Notes under the pieces: generated by a model
Database searches by the model: none
Told to the model about the DNA's origin: nothing
Seen by the model: the letters and a program-made list of their open reading frames with translations, nothing else
Source of the DNA: Planctomycetaceae bacterium
GTDB lineage: Bacteria > Planctomycetota > Planctomycetia > Pirellulales > Pirellulaceae
DNA: 64,000 nucleotides
Assembly (NCBI GenBank): GCA_020638975.1
Contig: JACKHN010000014.1
Location: 91,949-155,948, forward strand
Reading direction: 5' to 3'
Shown: one piece after another, positions 52,598 to 61,313 of the stretch
How positions within the stretch are numbered: position 1 is the stretch's first letter
Layout of the letters: every line of letters begins with the position of its first letter
Program-made: the position numbers and the translations under genes

Positions 52598-53602
52598 TCA
52601 AGGAACAGGAACCGTACTGAGAATCGTCGAGATGACTTGTTCGGCACTGACCTGCTCGGCTTCCGCTTCATAGGTCAAGATGACACGATGTCGCAGCACG
52701 TCGTGGGCGATGTCCTTTACGTCCTGCGGCGTCACATAACCGCGACCGTTTAGGAATGCGTTGGCGCGGGCACCAAGCCCCAGGAAGATCGAAGCTCGGG
52801 GCGACCCACCGAAGTCAATCAACGGTGCAAGATCCTTCATGCCGAACTTGTCGGGCGAACGAGTCGCTTGGACGAGATTGATAATGTAGCCTTTCACTTG
52901 ATCATCGACGTAGATGCGTCGCACAACTTCCTGCATCCGCGAAATATCGGCGGCAGACATGACAGGCTTGATCTTGTTCGAGATGCCATCGAGGGCCATG
53001 TCGAGGACTTTGCGTTCTTCTTCCAGCTTGGGGTAGTCGATCTTTACCTTCAGCATGAATCGGTCGACCTGCGCTTCGGGTAATGGGTAAGTTCCTTCTT
53101 GCTCGATCGGATTCTGAGTCGCCATCACCAGGAATAAGCCTTCGAGCGGAAACGTCTCGTCGCCGATCGTGACTTGTTTTTCTTGCATGGCTTCCAATAG
53201 CGCCGATTGCACCTTGGATGGAGCCCGATTGATTTCGTCAGCCAGGATGAAGTTCGCGAAGATTGGGCCCTTGCGAGTCTGGAAACCACCTTGCCCCGGC
53301 ATGTAGATCATCGTGCCGATCAAGTCGGCTGGGAGCAGATCGGGAGTGAACTGAATGCGACTGAAACTGGTCGAGAGGGCGTCGGCGAGTGCTTTGATCG
53401 CAGTTGTCTTGGCAAGACCAGGCACCCCCTCGAGCAACACGTGGCCATGTGTCAACATGCCGATCAACAACCGCGAGAGCATATGCTCCTGGCCGATGAT
53501 GACTTTTCTCAATTCCGAGTTCAGTTGATGCAACAACTCGGCTTGTTGCGCCACCTGATCCTTGACTTGTTGAACGTCAGCCTGCACTAGTTCGCTCCAC
53601 AT
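52598..53602 (-). CDS. MoxR family AAA+ ATPase
   Basis: 334 residues, first gene of the Bat operon. Walker A GVPGLAKT at 59-66, Walker B ILADEINRAPSKVQSALLEA, sensor 1 MATQNPIEQEGTYPLPEAQ, arginine-finger region VDRFMLKVKIDYP, and the lid with DFGGSPRASIFLGLGARANA. MoxR ATPases act as chaperones for VWA or metal-binding partners, so a role in maturing the DUF58/BatA/BatB proteins is likely. The preceding 198 bp include a short run of T-rich sequence and a single-arm repeat; the promoter is not evident. Confidence 0.95.
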   Translation of the reverse strand: MWSELVQADVQQVKDQVAQQAELLHQLNSELRKVIIGQEHMLSRLLIGMLTHGHVLLEGVPGLAKTTAIKALADALSTSFSRIQFTPDLLPADLIGTMIYMPGQGGFQTRKGPIFANFILADEINRAPSKVQSALLEAMQEKQVTIGDETFPLEGLFLVMATQNPIEQEGTYPLPEAQVDRFMLKVKIDYPKLEEERKVLDMALDGISNKIKPVMSAADISRMQEVVRRIYVDDQVKGYIINLVQATRSPDKFGMKDLAPLIDFGGSPRASIFLGLGARANAFLNGRGYVTPQDVKDIAHDVLRHRVILTYEAEAEQVSAEQVISTILSTVPVP

Positions 53603-53756
53603 TCTGAGGTGAGTGTCATCGATACTTTACGCATCCGCTGATTTTTTGGGTCAGCTTTTTTTCTGTCAAGGCCGAACCTGCCCCGTCGAGCAGGGCTCCG
53701 TCGTGGTGTAAGTTGTTTGCATTAACGCATGTCATGACGGAATGCCTGGCGGAGAG

Positions 53757-53781
53757 GGACGGACGAGGCGTCCATCCTACG
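53757..53781. repeat. Single arm of the GGACG/CGTCC repeat
   Basis: Reads GGGACGGACGAGGCGTCCAT then CCTAC, the inverse of the left arm at 40850 with one base missing. There is no second arm nearby. It lies between divergent moxR and the sulfatase-like gene. Confidence 0.65.
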
Positions 53782-53800
53782 GAATCATTGGGAGAATAGG

Positions 53801-55039
53801 TTGGACGAAGGAACACCACGCTTGCGAAATGCCATCGTCATTGCCATTGATCGACTTGGAGCGGGCTTTCTTGGGCCCTATGGCAATACCTGGCTCGAAA
53901 CGCCTGCCATCAATCAGTTGGCGAGCGAAAGTGTTTTGTTTGAGCATGCGATTGCTGACTCGAACGACCTGCCGTTGCTGTATCGCTCGTACTGGAGTGG
54001 CGTCCATGCTATGTGCCGAACGGATAGTCCCGAATGTAGTCTGGCGAGGCTGATTGAGCGAGGTGGCTTGCAGGCGACCCTGCTGACCGACGACGAGTCG
54101 CTCCTGCGGCATCCGTTGGCCGAGGACTTCGGTGAACAGATTTCCGTCGCGCAGCTCGCACCAAAGACTCTAGCGGCGTCGATTGAAGAGACGCGGTTCG
54201 CACAGCTGACGTTGGCTGCGATCGAATGGTTGGCTGACGCCAAGGAACCGGGTTTGTTGTGGCTGCACGCTCAGGGAATGAATGGCCCCTGGGACGCCCC
54301 GGCGGAACTCGCCGAGCGCTTCCGCGACGAAGAAGATCCGGAAGCCTACGCGGACATCACTCCTCCGCAATTCGAGCTTGAGCAAGATTTCGATCCCGAC
54401 GACGTCCTAAGCGTGATGCATGCCTACGCTTCCCAGGTGTCTGTCATCGATGCCTGCCTCGGGTCACTGCTTGATGCCATCGCACAACACGAGTTGGCTG
54501 ATGACACCCTCGTCATTGTGACTTCGCCGCGAGGTTATCCGTTGGGCGAACATCTTAGGATCGGAGCAGGCCCGCGCGATTTGTTTGGCGAATCGCTGAA
54601 TGTTCCGCTCTTGATTCGGCAACCTGATCGACAGTCCGCTTGCATGCGTCTCGACCTGCTAGCACAGCCGAGCGATCTCTACGCCACGCTAGCATCGTGG
54701 CTCGGTGTGAGCGCTGGCGCGGATTCGTCGACGGGGCACGATTTGTTAGAGCTAACGACCAACGAGTCGGCTTGGAGGCGGCAAGCTGCGTTTGCGATAA
54801 AAAACGAAGAGAAAGCCGTGCGAACACCTGCCTGGTTGTTGCATGTCGATGACAGCGAAACGAGATCGTTGTTTGCAAAACCCGATGATCGGTGGGAGGC
54901 AAACGAGGTCGCTGACCGGTGCGGCGATGTGCCGGAACAGTTGGCAAAGTTACTCGACGAGTACTCGGAACGGGTAAATCGAGAGAAGCTAGTCGAACTA
55001 GCACCGCTATCACGCGAGTTGGTCGAGGGTACGGATTAA
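53801..55039 (+). CDS. Sulfatase-fold protein without the catalytic Cys
   Basis: 412 residues resembling sulfatases and phosphopentomutase-type alkaline phosphatase folds: AIVIAIDRLGAGFLGPYGNT-W at the N-terminus, LWLHAQGMNGPWDAPAE in the middle, and a late DTLVIVTSPRGYPLGEHLRI where sulfatases have SDHG. The usual C-x-P-S-R modification site is replaced by DSNDLPLLYRSYWSG (about 53-67), with no Cys or Ser in the right place. The DD pair is reduced to one Asp. No signal peptide, so it may stay in the cytoplasm, also odd for a sulfatase. The start is probably TTG 53801 after GGGAG. Confidence 0.75.
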   Translation: MDEGTPRLRNAIVIAIDRLGAGFLGPYGNTWLETPAINQLASESVLFEHAIADSNDLPLLYRSYWSGVHAMCRTDSPECSLARLIERGGLQATLLTDDESLLRHPLAEDFGEQISVAQLAPKTLAASIEETRFAQLTLAAIEWLADAKEPGLLWLHAQGMNGPWDAPAELAERFRDEEDPEAYADITPPQFELEQDFDPDDVLSVMHAYASQVSVIDACLGSLLDAIAQHELADDTLVIVTSPRGYPLGEHLRIGAGPRDLFGESLNVPLLIRQPDRQSACMRLDLLAQPSDLYATLASWLGVSAGADSSTGHDLLELTTNESAWRRQAAFAIKNEEKAVRTPAWLLHVDDSETRSLFAKPDDRWEANEVADRCGDVPEQLAKLLDEYSERVNREKLVELAPLSRELVEGTD

Positions 55040-55223
55040 GAACGGGGTGGCTTGAAATCGCGGGACGTGTGTATACTCCCGCCCCTGTGACGTGAAACTC
55101 ACAGCGAATTGAAATGTGCAAGGTTCCAACTTGCATCTCAAGGATTGAGATGTAAGGGGTCTGTTTCGCGAGAAGTCTCTTGCGAGATCGTTCCGTTTAA
55201 TACGCCACCTCGTTGGGTTTGCC
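55040..55223. other. Hairpin-rich leader before the 1323-residue gene
   Basis: 184 bp. A possible -10 TATACT lies near 55074. After it come small hairpins: TGCAAG/CTTGCA near 55118-55136 and TCTCAAGGATTGAGA near 55136-55151. They might be part of a structured leader. Seen by eye only. Confidence 0.3.
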
Positions 55224-58200
55224 ATGGTCGGACACGGAAGTCCGCAGAAGGCCCCCAGACCAACTGCATCCGATAGGATTCAGCGTTATCTCGCGAAACT
55301 GATCTGTCAGTCGCGGATCAGGCTCGCGTTTTGCGCTCTCGTCTCGCTCGGTCTCTGTCAGTTCGTCGATCCCGCGAAAGCCGAAGAGCTTGATCTTCGC
55401 CTTCGAATTACTTGGGGCGAGGCAACGCAACATCATTGGAACGGCATCCTGCAACTATCCGACGGCAGCTTCTCGGAAATCAGGCGATTGGGCTTCGAAG
55501 CCAACGCACCGACGTCGGTCGTCAACCGAGGCAGTTCGCTAACGATCTGGCAGCCCGCCCCAGTTGTCTTTGATGGGATCGATGTTCGGGTCAATGCCTC
55601 CGACACGGCGACGTTGACCATCGTCCTGCAGCGAGATCGCAAACCCGAGGACGAAGAGACGGTCATCCTCAACCTCGCAGACTTCGCTGCAAACTTGAAG
55701 CACACTGCGTCGAGCTTGATCGATAGTGAAAACAATCGGCTGACCGTGCGTCGAGCGCCTGGCGATCATTTGCGAGTGACGACGAATCGCGAGTCATTCG
55801 TTTTCTCGCCGGGAGAGACCTGGCCGTTTGAGGTTCAGCCGTATCGACTGACACCAAACGCGGAGCTTCGTTGCACACTCCAGTTGGTCGACACTCGTTC
55901 CCGAGACGAGATTTGGTCCGAACAATTCGACGTTGATACAGACGCCACGGGCAGTCTGCCGTCGAGTCGTCCGTTCTCGGTCACACTTCCAGCAATAGAA
56001 GGTCCGTACGAGCTCGTTGCCACGCTCCGCGAGCGTAAGATTTCCGTGCCGTTGCTTGCGCAATCCTTTCGCGACCGTCGGTTCTCGCCGCCAGTCGTTT
56101 GTCAACGCAAAGTCCAACTCGTGGTGATCGATCCGAGTCCAGCGCCGATCGATCAATCGCCGTGGCGCGAGGTTGATGATGTTCAACCGGGTAACGCCAA
56201 GTGGTGGGAGAGATGGTCGTGGTTGCCGCAACTGAAACTGACCGGCGCGTCGCACGGCCCGTTGGACAACGGACTCGTTTCACTCCGCGAGCACCTTGGT
56301 CACCAGTTGACAGAGCTCGCACCCAACGGATGGCAAGCCGCACCTTTGCCAATCTCTCGCATCGGCGCTCCGCACTTGTTGGAAGTTGAGTACCCGAACG
56401 ATGCACCTCAGACGCTGGCGATCAGCGTACTGGAAACGAACGCGGCAGGTATGGTGATGCCGCTGGGATTAGATTCCGGTGTGGACGTTGTGCGATCACC
56501 GGCACCGTCAACACCAGGCATGGAGAAGCATCGCCTGATCTTTTGGCCCAAGACAAAGACGCCTTGGCTGCTGCTCTCGAATCGGCGAGACGGAAAACCG
56601 GCAGCGTTTGGCAAGATCCGCGTGTTAGCTGGGCCGACGGTACTCCCACCCGCTTCACTCGATCGAACAACGACCGAAACTCGGCAGCTTGCGGCTTACT
56701 ATGACAAGCCTTTGTTCCCTGAGAATTTCTCGGCGCCCGAGGCACTCGACGACACAACACTCCAAAGCCTCGGCGATTGGAACACGTTCTATACGGGTGG
56801 CCTGCGGTTGGTCGAGTACTTGAAGCATGTTGGTTATACGAGTGCCATTATTTCAGTATCCAGAGACGGAGCAACGATCTACCCGTCACGACTGCTAGAG
56901 AGTACGCCGCGGTACGACTCGGGATCGCTGTTCGTCAGCGGACAAGACCTTCGGCAGAAAGATGTGTTGGAGATGCTGTTCCGGTTGTTTGACCGTGAGC
57001 AACTGCAATTGATTCCCTCGTTCCACTTCGCGACACCACTCCCCGAGTTGGAAGCCTTGCAGCGAGACAATGATCCGGCAGCGAATGGCATCGAGTTGCT
57101 TGGATACGATGGTCGGTCGTGGGCCGCAAGGTTTGGTACGAATCGCGGGCAGGCTCCTTACTACAATCCACTGGATACGCGTGTCCAAAACGCGATTCGC
57201 CACGCCATTGACGAAGTCGTTGATCGCTACTCTCATCACAGCTCGTTCGCCGGCGTGTCGCTGCAAATGGGCCCTGACACGTTTGTTCAGCTGCCAGGAG
57301 TCGCTTGGGGCAACGATGATCGTACGATCGCTCGGTTCAAAGTCGCGACAAAGACCGAAGTTCCGGGTGACGGACAGACTCGTCATCGTGATCGGTCGAC
57401 CTTTTTGACCGGCGTAGGACGCAAGTTGTGGCTGGACTGGCGTGCTCAGGAGTTAGCCCGCTTCTACAGCGACATTCAAAGCGATGTAGCTCGCTCGCGC
57501 CCGAACGCGAAGCTGTACCTCGCGACCTCGGGCTTACTTGACAGTTCACTCGTCAAAGACGAGCTACAGCCTCGACTGCCTCTCCGCAGCGACGTGTCCG
57601 ATACAATGCTGCAACTCGGGTTGAGCGCCAAACTGCTGCAAAAGAACGTGCAAATCGTCCCCATGCGCCCCCAACGCATCAAACCGTTCACCGCCTTGGC
57701 TGATCAGGCGGTTGATCTTCAGACGCGTGAGTCGGCGACCGTGGATTCATTGTTTGAGGGTGAAGCATTCGCGAGTGCGATCAACTATCACGAACCGCTA
57801 ACTTTCGCGATCCCGTCGTTTGATGCGGTCAGCCCGTTTGGGACAGAAAAGACTCGGACATGGTTCGCATCACAAATTCCATCGAACGGGTTCCACGCTC
57901 GATCTCAATTCATTCACAACATTGCTGCGCTTGATGCACAACTTGTGGCGGAAGGCGGATGGATGCTTCCGCTTGGCCAAGAGGATGCGCTGCGGAAACA
58001 GTTCACGGCGTTCCGGCAATTGCCTGCTCAACGTTTCGAGACCGTGAAGCCCGCTTCAGCGGCTGCTCAAGCTTCGTCGATCGTGTTTCGTAAACTGACG
58101 GTTGGTCCGCGAACCTATTTCTATGTCGTGAACAACGCACCATGGCCTGCGACGGCGGACATCGACCTCGAGATGTCACATGCCGGGGTAATCCACCGAT

Positions 58201-59195
58201 TCGCGAGTGATCAATCCGCACAGCCGCGCGCGGTGAACAGCGGTCAGATTTGGACCGTTGAGCTTGAACCCTATGATTTGGTCGCCGGCTACTTTACTGA
58301 CTCGTCGACAAAGGTCGTTGATTGGCGAGTCCGATTCGATCGAGTTGTTACTGCCGAACTAACGACACTTGTCCAGGAAGTGAAATCACGAGTCAACGAA
58401 CTGCGCACGCGAGAGCCCTTGAAAGTCGTGGCGAATTCGGGATTCGAGCAAGTTGGATCGATGGGCGAGCCGGTTGATTGGGTTCATGCAAAGGGTCCCG
58501 GCATCACCATCGATGTTTCGGACAAAGAGCCACGAACCGGTAGTCGATCGTTGCACATGAAAGTCACCGATCGAAAGAAGATTGCCTGGATACGCAATCG
58601 AGAGTTTCCAGCTCCAAAGACGGGCCGATTGTCTCTATTGGCGTGGGTCAGAACGAGAGATGACGGGACCCAGCCACAACTCCGGATGTCGATCGACAAT
58701 GGACGTGGATACTACACTTTCGCGACGCTTGGCAAGGATGTTGATGGCCAGTCCGTTAACGAACTGCTGGGCAAGGCGTGGCCTGCTGAAGCCTATCTGT
58801 TCCACTGCGACACGTTGCCTGCAGATCTTGAGAATATCTCCATCGGGTTTGATCTGGTCGGAGAAGGGGAAGTGTGGATTGACGACGTGGAAGTCTATGA
58901 CTTGTACTTCTTCGACACCGAGCTGAACGAACTGATTAAGAATGTCGCGACCGCTCACTTCCAATTGGAGGACGGGCGAGTCACCGACTGCGAGCGATTC
59001 CTCGACGGTTATTGGCCACGGTTCGTGATCGAGCACGTACCGCCCAGTCGTATCGCACAGCTTCCTCGGTCACCTGCAACAAGCCGATCGACCTCGTCTA
59101 GCGTCAACGAATCTCCGCCTCCAATCGACGATAAGCCGACAGGTATTCGGCGGTATATCCCAACGCTACCTTTTAAGCTGCCGTTCTCGAACTAA
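55224..59195 (+). CDS. Large exported multidomain protein with glycosidase-like core and CBM-like domain
   Basis: 1323 residues. A signal or anchor helix at about 33-52 (LAFCALVSLGLCQFV...AKAEE) follows a long basic N-terminus. The first 400 residues are beta-rich (LTIVLQRDRKPEDEETVILN, FSPGETWPFEVQPYRL). From about 500 to 900 there is a probable TIM-barrel of the family-10-like glycosylhydrolase type: GGLRLVEYLKHVGYTSAIIS, LQLIPSFHFATPLPELEAL, NPLDTRVQNAIRHAIDEVVD and FAGVSLQMGPDTF. Near 1080-1230 a CBM-like sandwich begins VVANSGFEQVGSMGEPVDW. Catalytic acids not assigned. Related proteins occur in planctomycetes without known substrate. Confidence 0.7.
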   Translation: MVGHGSPQKAPRPTASDRIQRYLAKLICQSRIRLAFCALVSLGLCQFVDPAKAEELDLRLRITWGEATQHHWNGILQLSDGSFSEIRRLGFEANAPTSVVNRGSSLTIWQPAPVVFDGIDVRVNASDTATLTIVLQRDRKPEDEETVILNLADFAANLKHTASSLIDSENNRLTVRRAPGDHLRVTTNRESFVFSPGETWPFEVQPYRLTPNAELRCTLQLVDTRSRDEIWSEQFDVDTDATGSLPSSRPFSVTLPAIEGPYELVATLRERKISVPLLAQSFRDRRFSPPVVCQRKVQLVVIDPSPAPIDQSPWREVDDVQPGNAKWWERWSWLPQLKLTGASHGPLDNGLVSLREHLGHQLTELAPNGWQAAPLPISRIGAPHLLEVEYPNDAPQTLAISVLETNAAGMVMPLGLDSGVDVVRSPAPSTPGMEKHRLIFWPKTKTPWLLLSNRRDGKPAAFGKIRVLAGPTVLPPASLDRTTTETRQLAAYYDKPLFPENFSAPEALDDTTLQSLGDWNTFYTGGLRLVEYLKHVGYTSAIISVSRDGATIYPSRLLESTPRYDSGSLFVSGQDLRQKDVLEMLFRLFDREQLQLIPSFHFATPLPELEALQRDNDPAANGIELLGYDGRSWAARFGTNRGQAPYYNPLDTRVQNAIRHAIDEVVDRYSHHSSFAGVSLQMGPDTFVQLPGVAWGNDDRTIARFKVATKTEVPGDGQTRHRDRSTFLTGVGRKLWLDWRAQELARFYSDIQSDVARSRPNAKLYLATSGLLDSSLVKDELQPRLPLRSDVSDTMLQLGLSAKLLQKNVQIVPMRPQRIKPFTALADQAVDLQTRESATVDSLFEGEAFASAINYHEPLTFAIPSFDAVSPFGTEKTRTWFASQIPSNGFHARSQFIHNIAALDAQLVAEGGWMLPLGQEDALRKQFTAFRQLPAQRFETVKPASAAAQASSIVFRKLTVGPRTYFYVVNNAPWPATADIDLEMSHAGVIHRFASDQSAQPRAVNSGQIWTVELEPYDLVAGYFTDSSTKVVDWRVRFDRVVTAELTTLVQEVKSRVNELRTREPLKVVANSGFEQVGSMGEPVDWVHAKGPGITIDVSDKEPRTGSRSLHMKVTDRKKIAWIRNREFPAPKTGRLSLLAWVRTRDDGTQPQLRMSIDNGRGYYTFATLGKDVDGQSVNELLGKAWPAEAYLFHCDTLPADLENISIGFDLVGEGEVWIDDVEVYDLYFFDTELNELIKNVATAHFQLEDGRVTDCERFLDGYWPRFVIEHVPPSRIAQLPRSPATSRSTSSSVNESPPPIDDKPTGIRRYIPTLPFKLPFSN

Positions 59196-59220
59196 CGCCG
59201 CGTTGGTCCGACTTGGGGTG

Positions 59221-59565
59221 CTAACCGGGCGGCCACTTGAGTTGCCGTCCGCCCAGAATGTGGAAATGCAGATGGTCAACGGACTGTCCACCATCGGCTC
59301 CGCAGTTTGCGACGACGCGATAGCCGTTTCCTAGTCCAAGTTCGTTAGCGATGTTGCGGATGACCAGGTAGATGTGGCCGATGAGTGCTTGATCCTCGTC
59401 GGCGATCGTCGCGACGGATACGATCGGTTTCTTAGGGATCACGAGTACGTGGGTCGGTGCCTGCGGCGAGATATCGCGAAACGCCAAGCACTGGTCGTCT
59501 TCATAGACGATGTCAGCCGGAATCTCCTTATCGATAATCCGCTGAAACAGAGTCTTATCGCTCAT
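59221..59565 (-). CDS. HIT family protein (HinT-like)
   Basis: 114 residues, the usual size for a histidine-triad nucleotide hydrolase. It has FQRIIDKEIPADIVYEDDQC, AFRDISPQAPTHVLVIPKKP, and the triad HLHFHILGGRQLKWPPG with H-x-H-x-H. HinT proteins cleave aminoacyl-AMP and phosphoramidates. The ATG overlaps the stop of the Trm112-like gene (ATGA), so the two are co-translated. It converges with the large exported protein gene. Confidence 0.95.
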   Translation of the reverse strand: MSDKTLFQRIIDKEIPADIVYEDDQCLAFRDISPQAPTHVLVIPKKPIVSVATIADEDQALIGHIYLVIRNIANELGLGNGYRVVANCGADGGQSVDHLHFHILGGRQLKWPPG

Positions 59566-59849
59566 TCTTTCGCCTCGTCTTGTTGGATGCCGATGTGATT
59601 CAGCGCGATGGCTTCATCTGCCAGCAGGCAGACGATACCATCGCGTATGGCGTAGAGCCACAAACCTGCTTGGTCGATCAACCCGTGTTCCAATCCATCT
59701 TCGACCGTCTCGCCCGATCGGTTTGTCAGTTTACGTTCGTTGATCAGGTCGTTGGCACGATCGAGTACGTGTGGCTTCGCATTCAGCAATGGCTGTCGCG
59801 TCACGGGGCATTGCAGTCGAAGCAACAGTTCGTCCGCGATGTTAACCAC
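59562..59849 (-). CDS. Trm112-like small protein
   Basis: 95 residues. LLLRLQCPVTRQPL at the N-terminus and a C-terminal GLWLYAIRDGIVCLLADEAI follow the Trm112/UPF0434 pattern: one short zinc-knuckle-like motif, here with a single Cys (CPVT), and a late strand DGIVxLLxDEAI. A charged insert lies between them (LINERKLTNRSGETVED). In eukaryotes Trm112 activates methyltransferases; bacterial relatives are unassigned. Operonic with the HIT gene. Confidence 0.8.
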   Translation of the reverse strand: MVNIADELLLRLQCPVTRQPLLNAKPHVLDRANDLINERKLTNRSGETVEDGLEHGLIDQAGLWLYAIRDGIVCLLADEAIALNHIGIQQDEAKE

Positions 59850-59946
59850 GATAACTTCCCTAGCGAGTTCGATCAGCTACGATCAATGCAGCATACAACG
59901 CCCCTCGCCCGTGTCGAGTGGTGCAATTCAACCCACAGCGATTGTC

Positions 59947-61065
59947 ATGCGAGTCCTAGCTCTTAACCCTTATCACGGCGGCAGCCATCAAGCGTTTCTC
60001 GAAGGGTGGATCGCGCACAGTCGACACGCTTTCGATGTCTTGACGCTGCCCGCGTACAAGTGGAAATGGCGCATGCGACACGCACCCGTGACGTTTGCGG
60101 AACGACTTCAGGGTCCGGATCACCGCGATCGAAACTGGGATGTGGTGTTCTGTACGGACATGCTGAATCTCGCCGAGTTTCGTGGCCTCTGTCGCAGTGA
60201 TGTAGAAGGGTTACCGGCCATCGTCTACTTCCACGAGAACCAACTCACCTATCCCAACCGCGAAGCCCGTGAACGCGATCTCCATTTTGCGTTCACGAAT
60301 CTGACAACCTGCTTGGCAGCAGATGCGGTTTGGTTCAACTCAAGGTTTCATCGCGAGGCATTTTTGACCGGGATGGCGAATTGGATGCGAAACATGCCAG
60401 ACCATCAGTTGCTCGATGCTTCCGACAAGATCCGCGCAAAGTCGTCGATTCACTGGCCGGGAATCGAAATGCCTTCACGGCGAATGGCTCGACGCGCAGG
60501 ACCACTCCGCATCCTGTGGTCGAGTCGATGGGAGCACGATAAAGATCCGGAAACATTCTTCAATGCGATTCAGCTATTGCGAATGCAGCACGAGCCGTTC
60601 CGACTTGCGGTGCTTGGCGAGTCGTTTGGGAATGTTCCCGCATGTTTCGCGACAGCACGCGATCAGTTCTCGGAGTATATCGACCATTGGGGTTACACCA
60701 AGAGTCGTGAGCAGTATCTCGAAGTGCTGCTGGATGCCGACGTTGTGGTCTCGACCGCTCGTCATGAGTTCTTCGGGATTGGCGTGGTTGAGGCCGTGGC
60801 AGCCGGCTGCTTCCCGCTTGTTCCGAGATGCCTGGCATATCCAGAGGTGCTTGGCGACCACGATGATTTCTTTCACGATGGCACGCCGCGCGGAATTGTG
60901 GCACGCCTGAAACTACTGAGCCAACGGGCGGGGGATGCGGCATCTTGCTGGCCGCAGGAGAGCGATGGCAGGTCAATCGCATCCCAATACGCTTGGCCGA
61001 TTGCGGCAACACGGATGGACGTCGCCTTGGAGCAAATTCTAGGCGACTCGCTGCAAGGATACTGA
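59947..61065 (+). CDS. Queuosine-tRNA mannosyltransferase-like glycosyltransferase (DUF3524/GTDC1 type)
   Basis: 372 residues of the GT4-like family formerly called glycosyltransferase-like domain 1. The N-terminus VLALNPYHGGSHQAFLEGWI, then LPAYKWKWRMRHAPVTFAER, WDVVFCTDMLNLAEFRGL and IVYFHENQLTYPNREARERD, is the DUF3524 block. The GT4 half has LRILWSSRWEHDKDPETF and VVSTARHEFFGIGVVEAVAA-G with the E-x-x-x-x-x-x-E motif. The animal homologue mannosylates queuosine in tRNA-Asp; that activity here is an inference. ATG 59947 starts the conserved block. The stop codon lies next to the duplication of a MITE (61071-61178). Confidence 0.85.
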   Translation: MRVLALNPYHGGSHQAFLEGWIAHSRHAFDVLTLPAYKWKWRMRHAPVTFAERLQGPDHRDRNWDVVFCTDMLNLAEFRGLCRSDVEGLPAIVYFHENQLTYPNREARERDLHFAFTNLTTCLAADAVWFNSRFHREAFLTGMANWMRNMPDHQLLDASDKIRAKSSIHWPGIEMPSRRMARRAGPLRILWSSRWEHDKDPETFFNAIQLLRMQHEPFRLAVLGESFGNVPACFATARDQFSEYIDHWGYTKSREQYLEVLLDADVVVSTARHEFFGIGVVEAVAAGCFPLVPRCLAYPEVLGDHDDFFHDGTPRGIVARLKLLSQRAGDAASCWPQESDGRSIASQYAWPIAATRMDVALEQILGDSLQGY

Positions 61066-61070
61066 TTGGG

Positions 61071-61178
61071 GGAGCGGGGTACAGTTTGCCGCAAGTTGGG
61101 CTCTTCTGCCCGACAAGAGACGGCCAAGAGTGGCCGTCCTACCTTTCACCTTTCAGGAATTTCAAACTGAACCACCAC
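61071..61178. mobile_element. MITE, family 2, copy B (about 108 bp)
   Basis: The interior matches copy A at 20308: TACAGTTTGCCGCAAGTTGG, mini-hairpins GGGC-TCTTCT-GCCC and GACGGCC-AAGAGT-GGCCGTC, then AATTTCAAACTGAACCACC. Flanks are CTGATTGGG (61062-61070) and CTAATTGGG (61179-61187), a 9-10 bp duplication with one change. The insertion abuts the stop codon of the mannosyltransferase-like gene. Confidence 0.75.
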
Positions 61179-61313
61179 CTAATTGGGCACTTAGTTGACC
61201 AAACGTATCCCTCATGTCACGATTACCAACGTGTCACCCTAACTCTTTATTCATCCCAATCGGGCGTCGGTGACAGACGGACTTCATTCGTTTTATAGAC
61301 AGAGGAGATTTGC

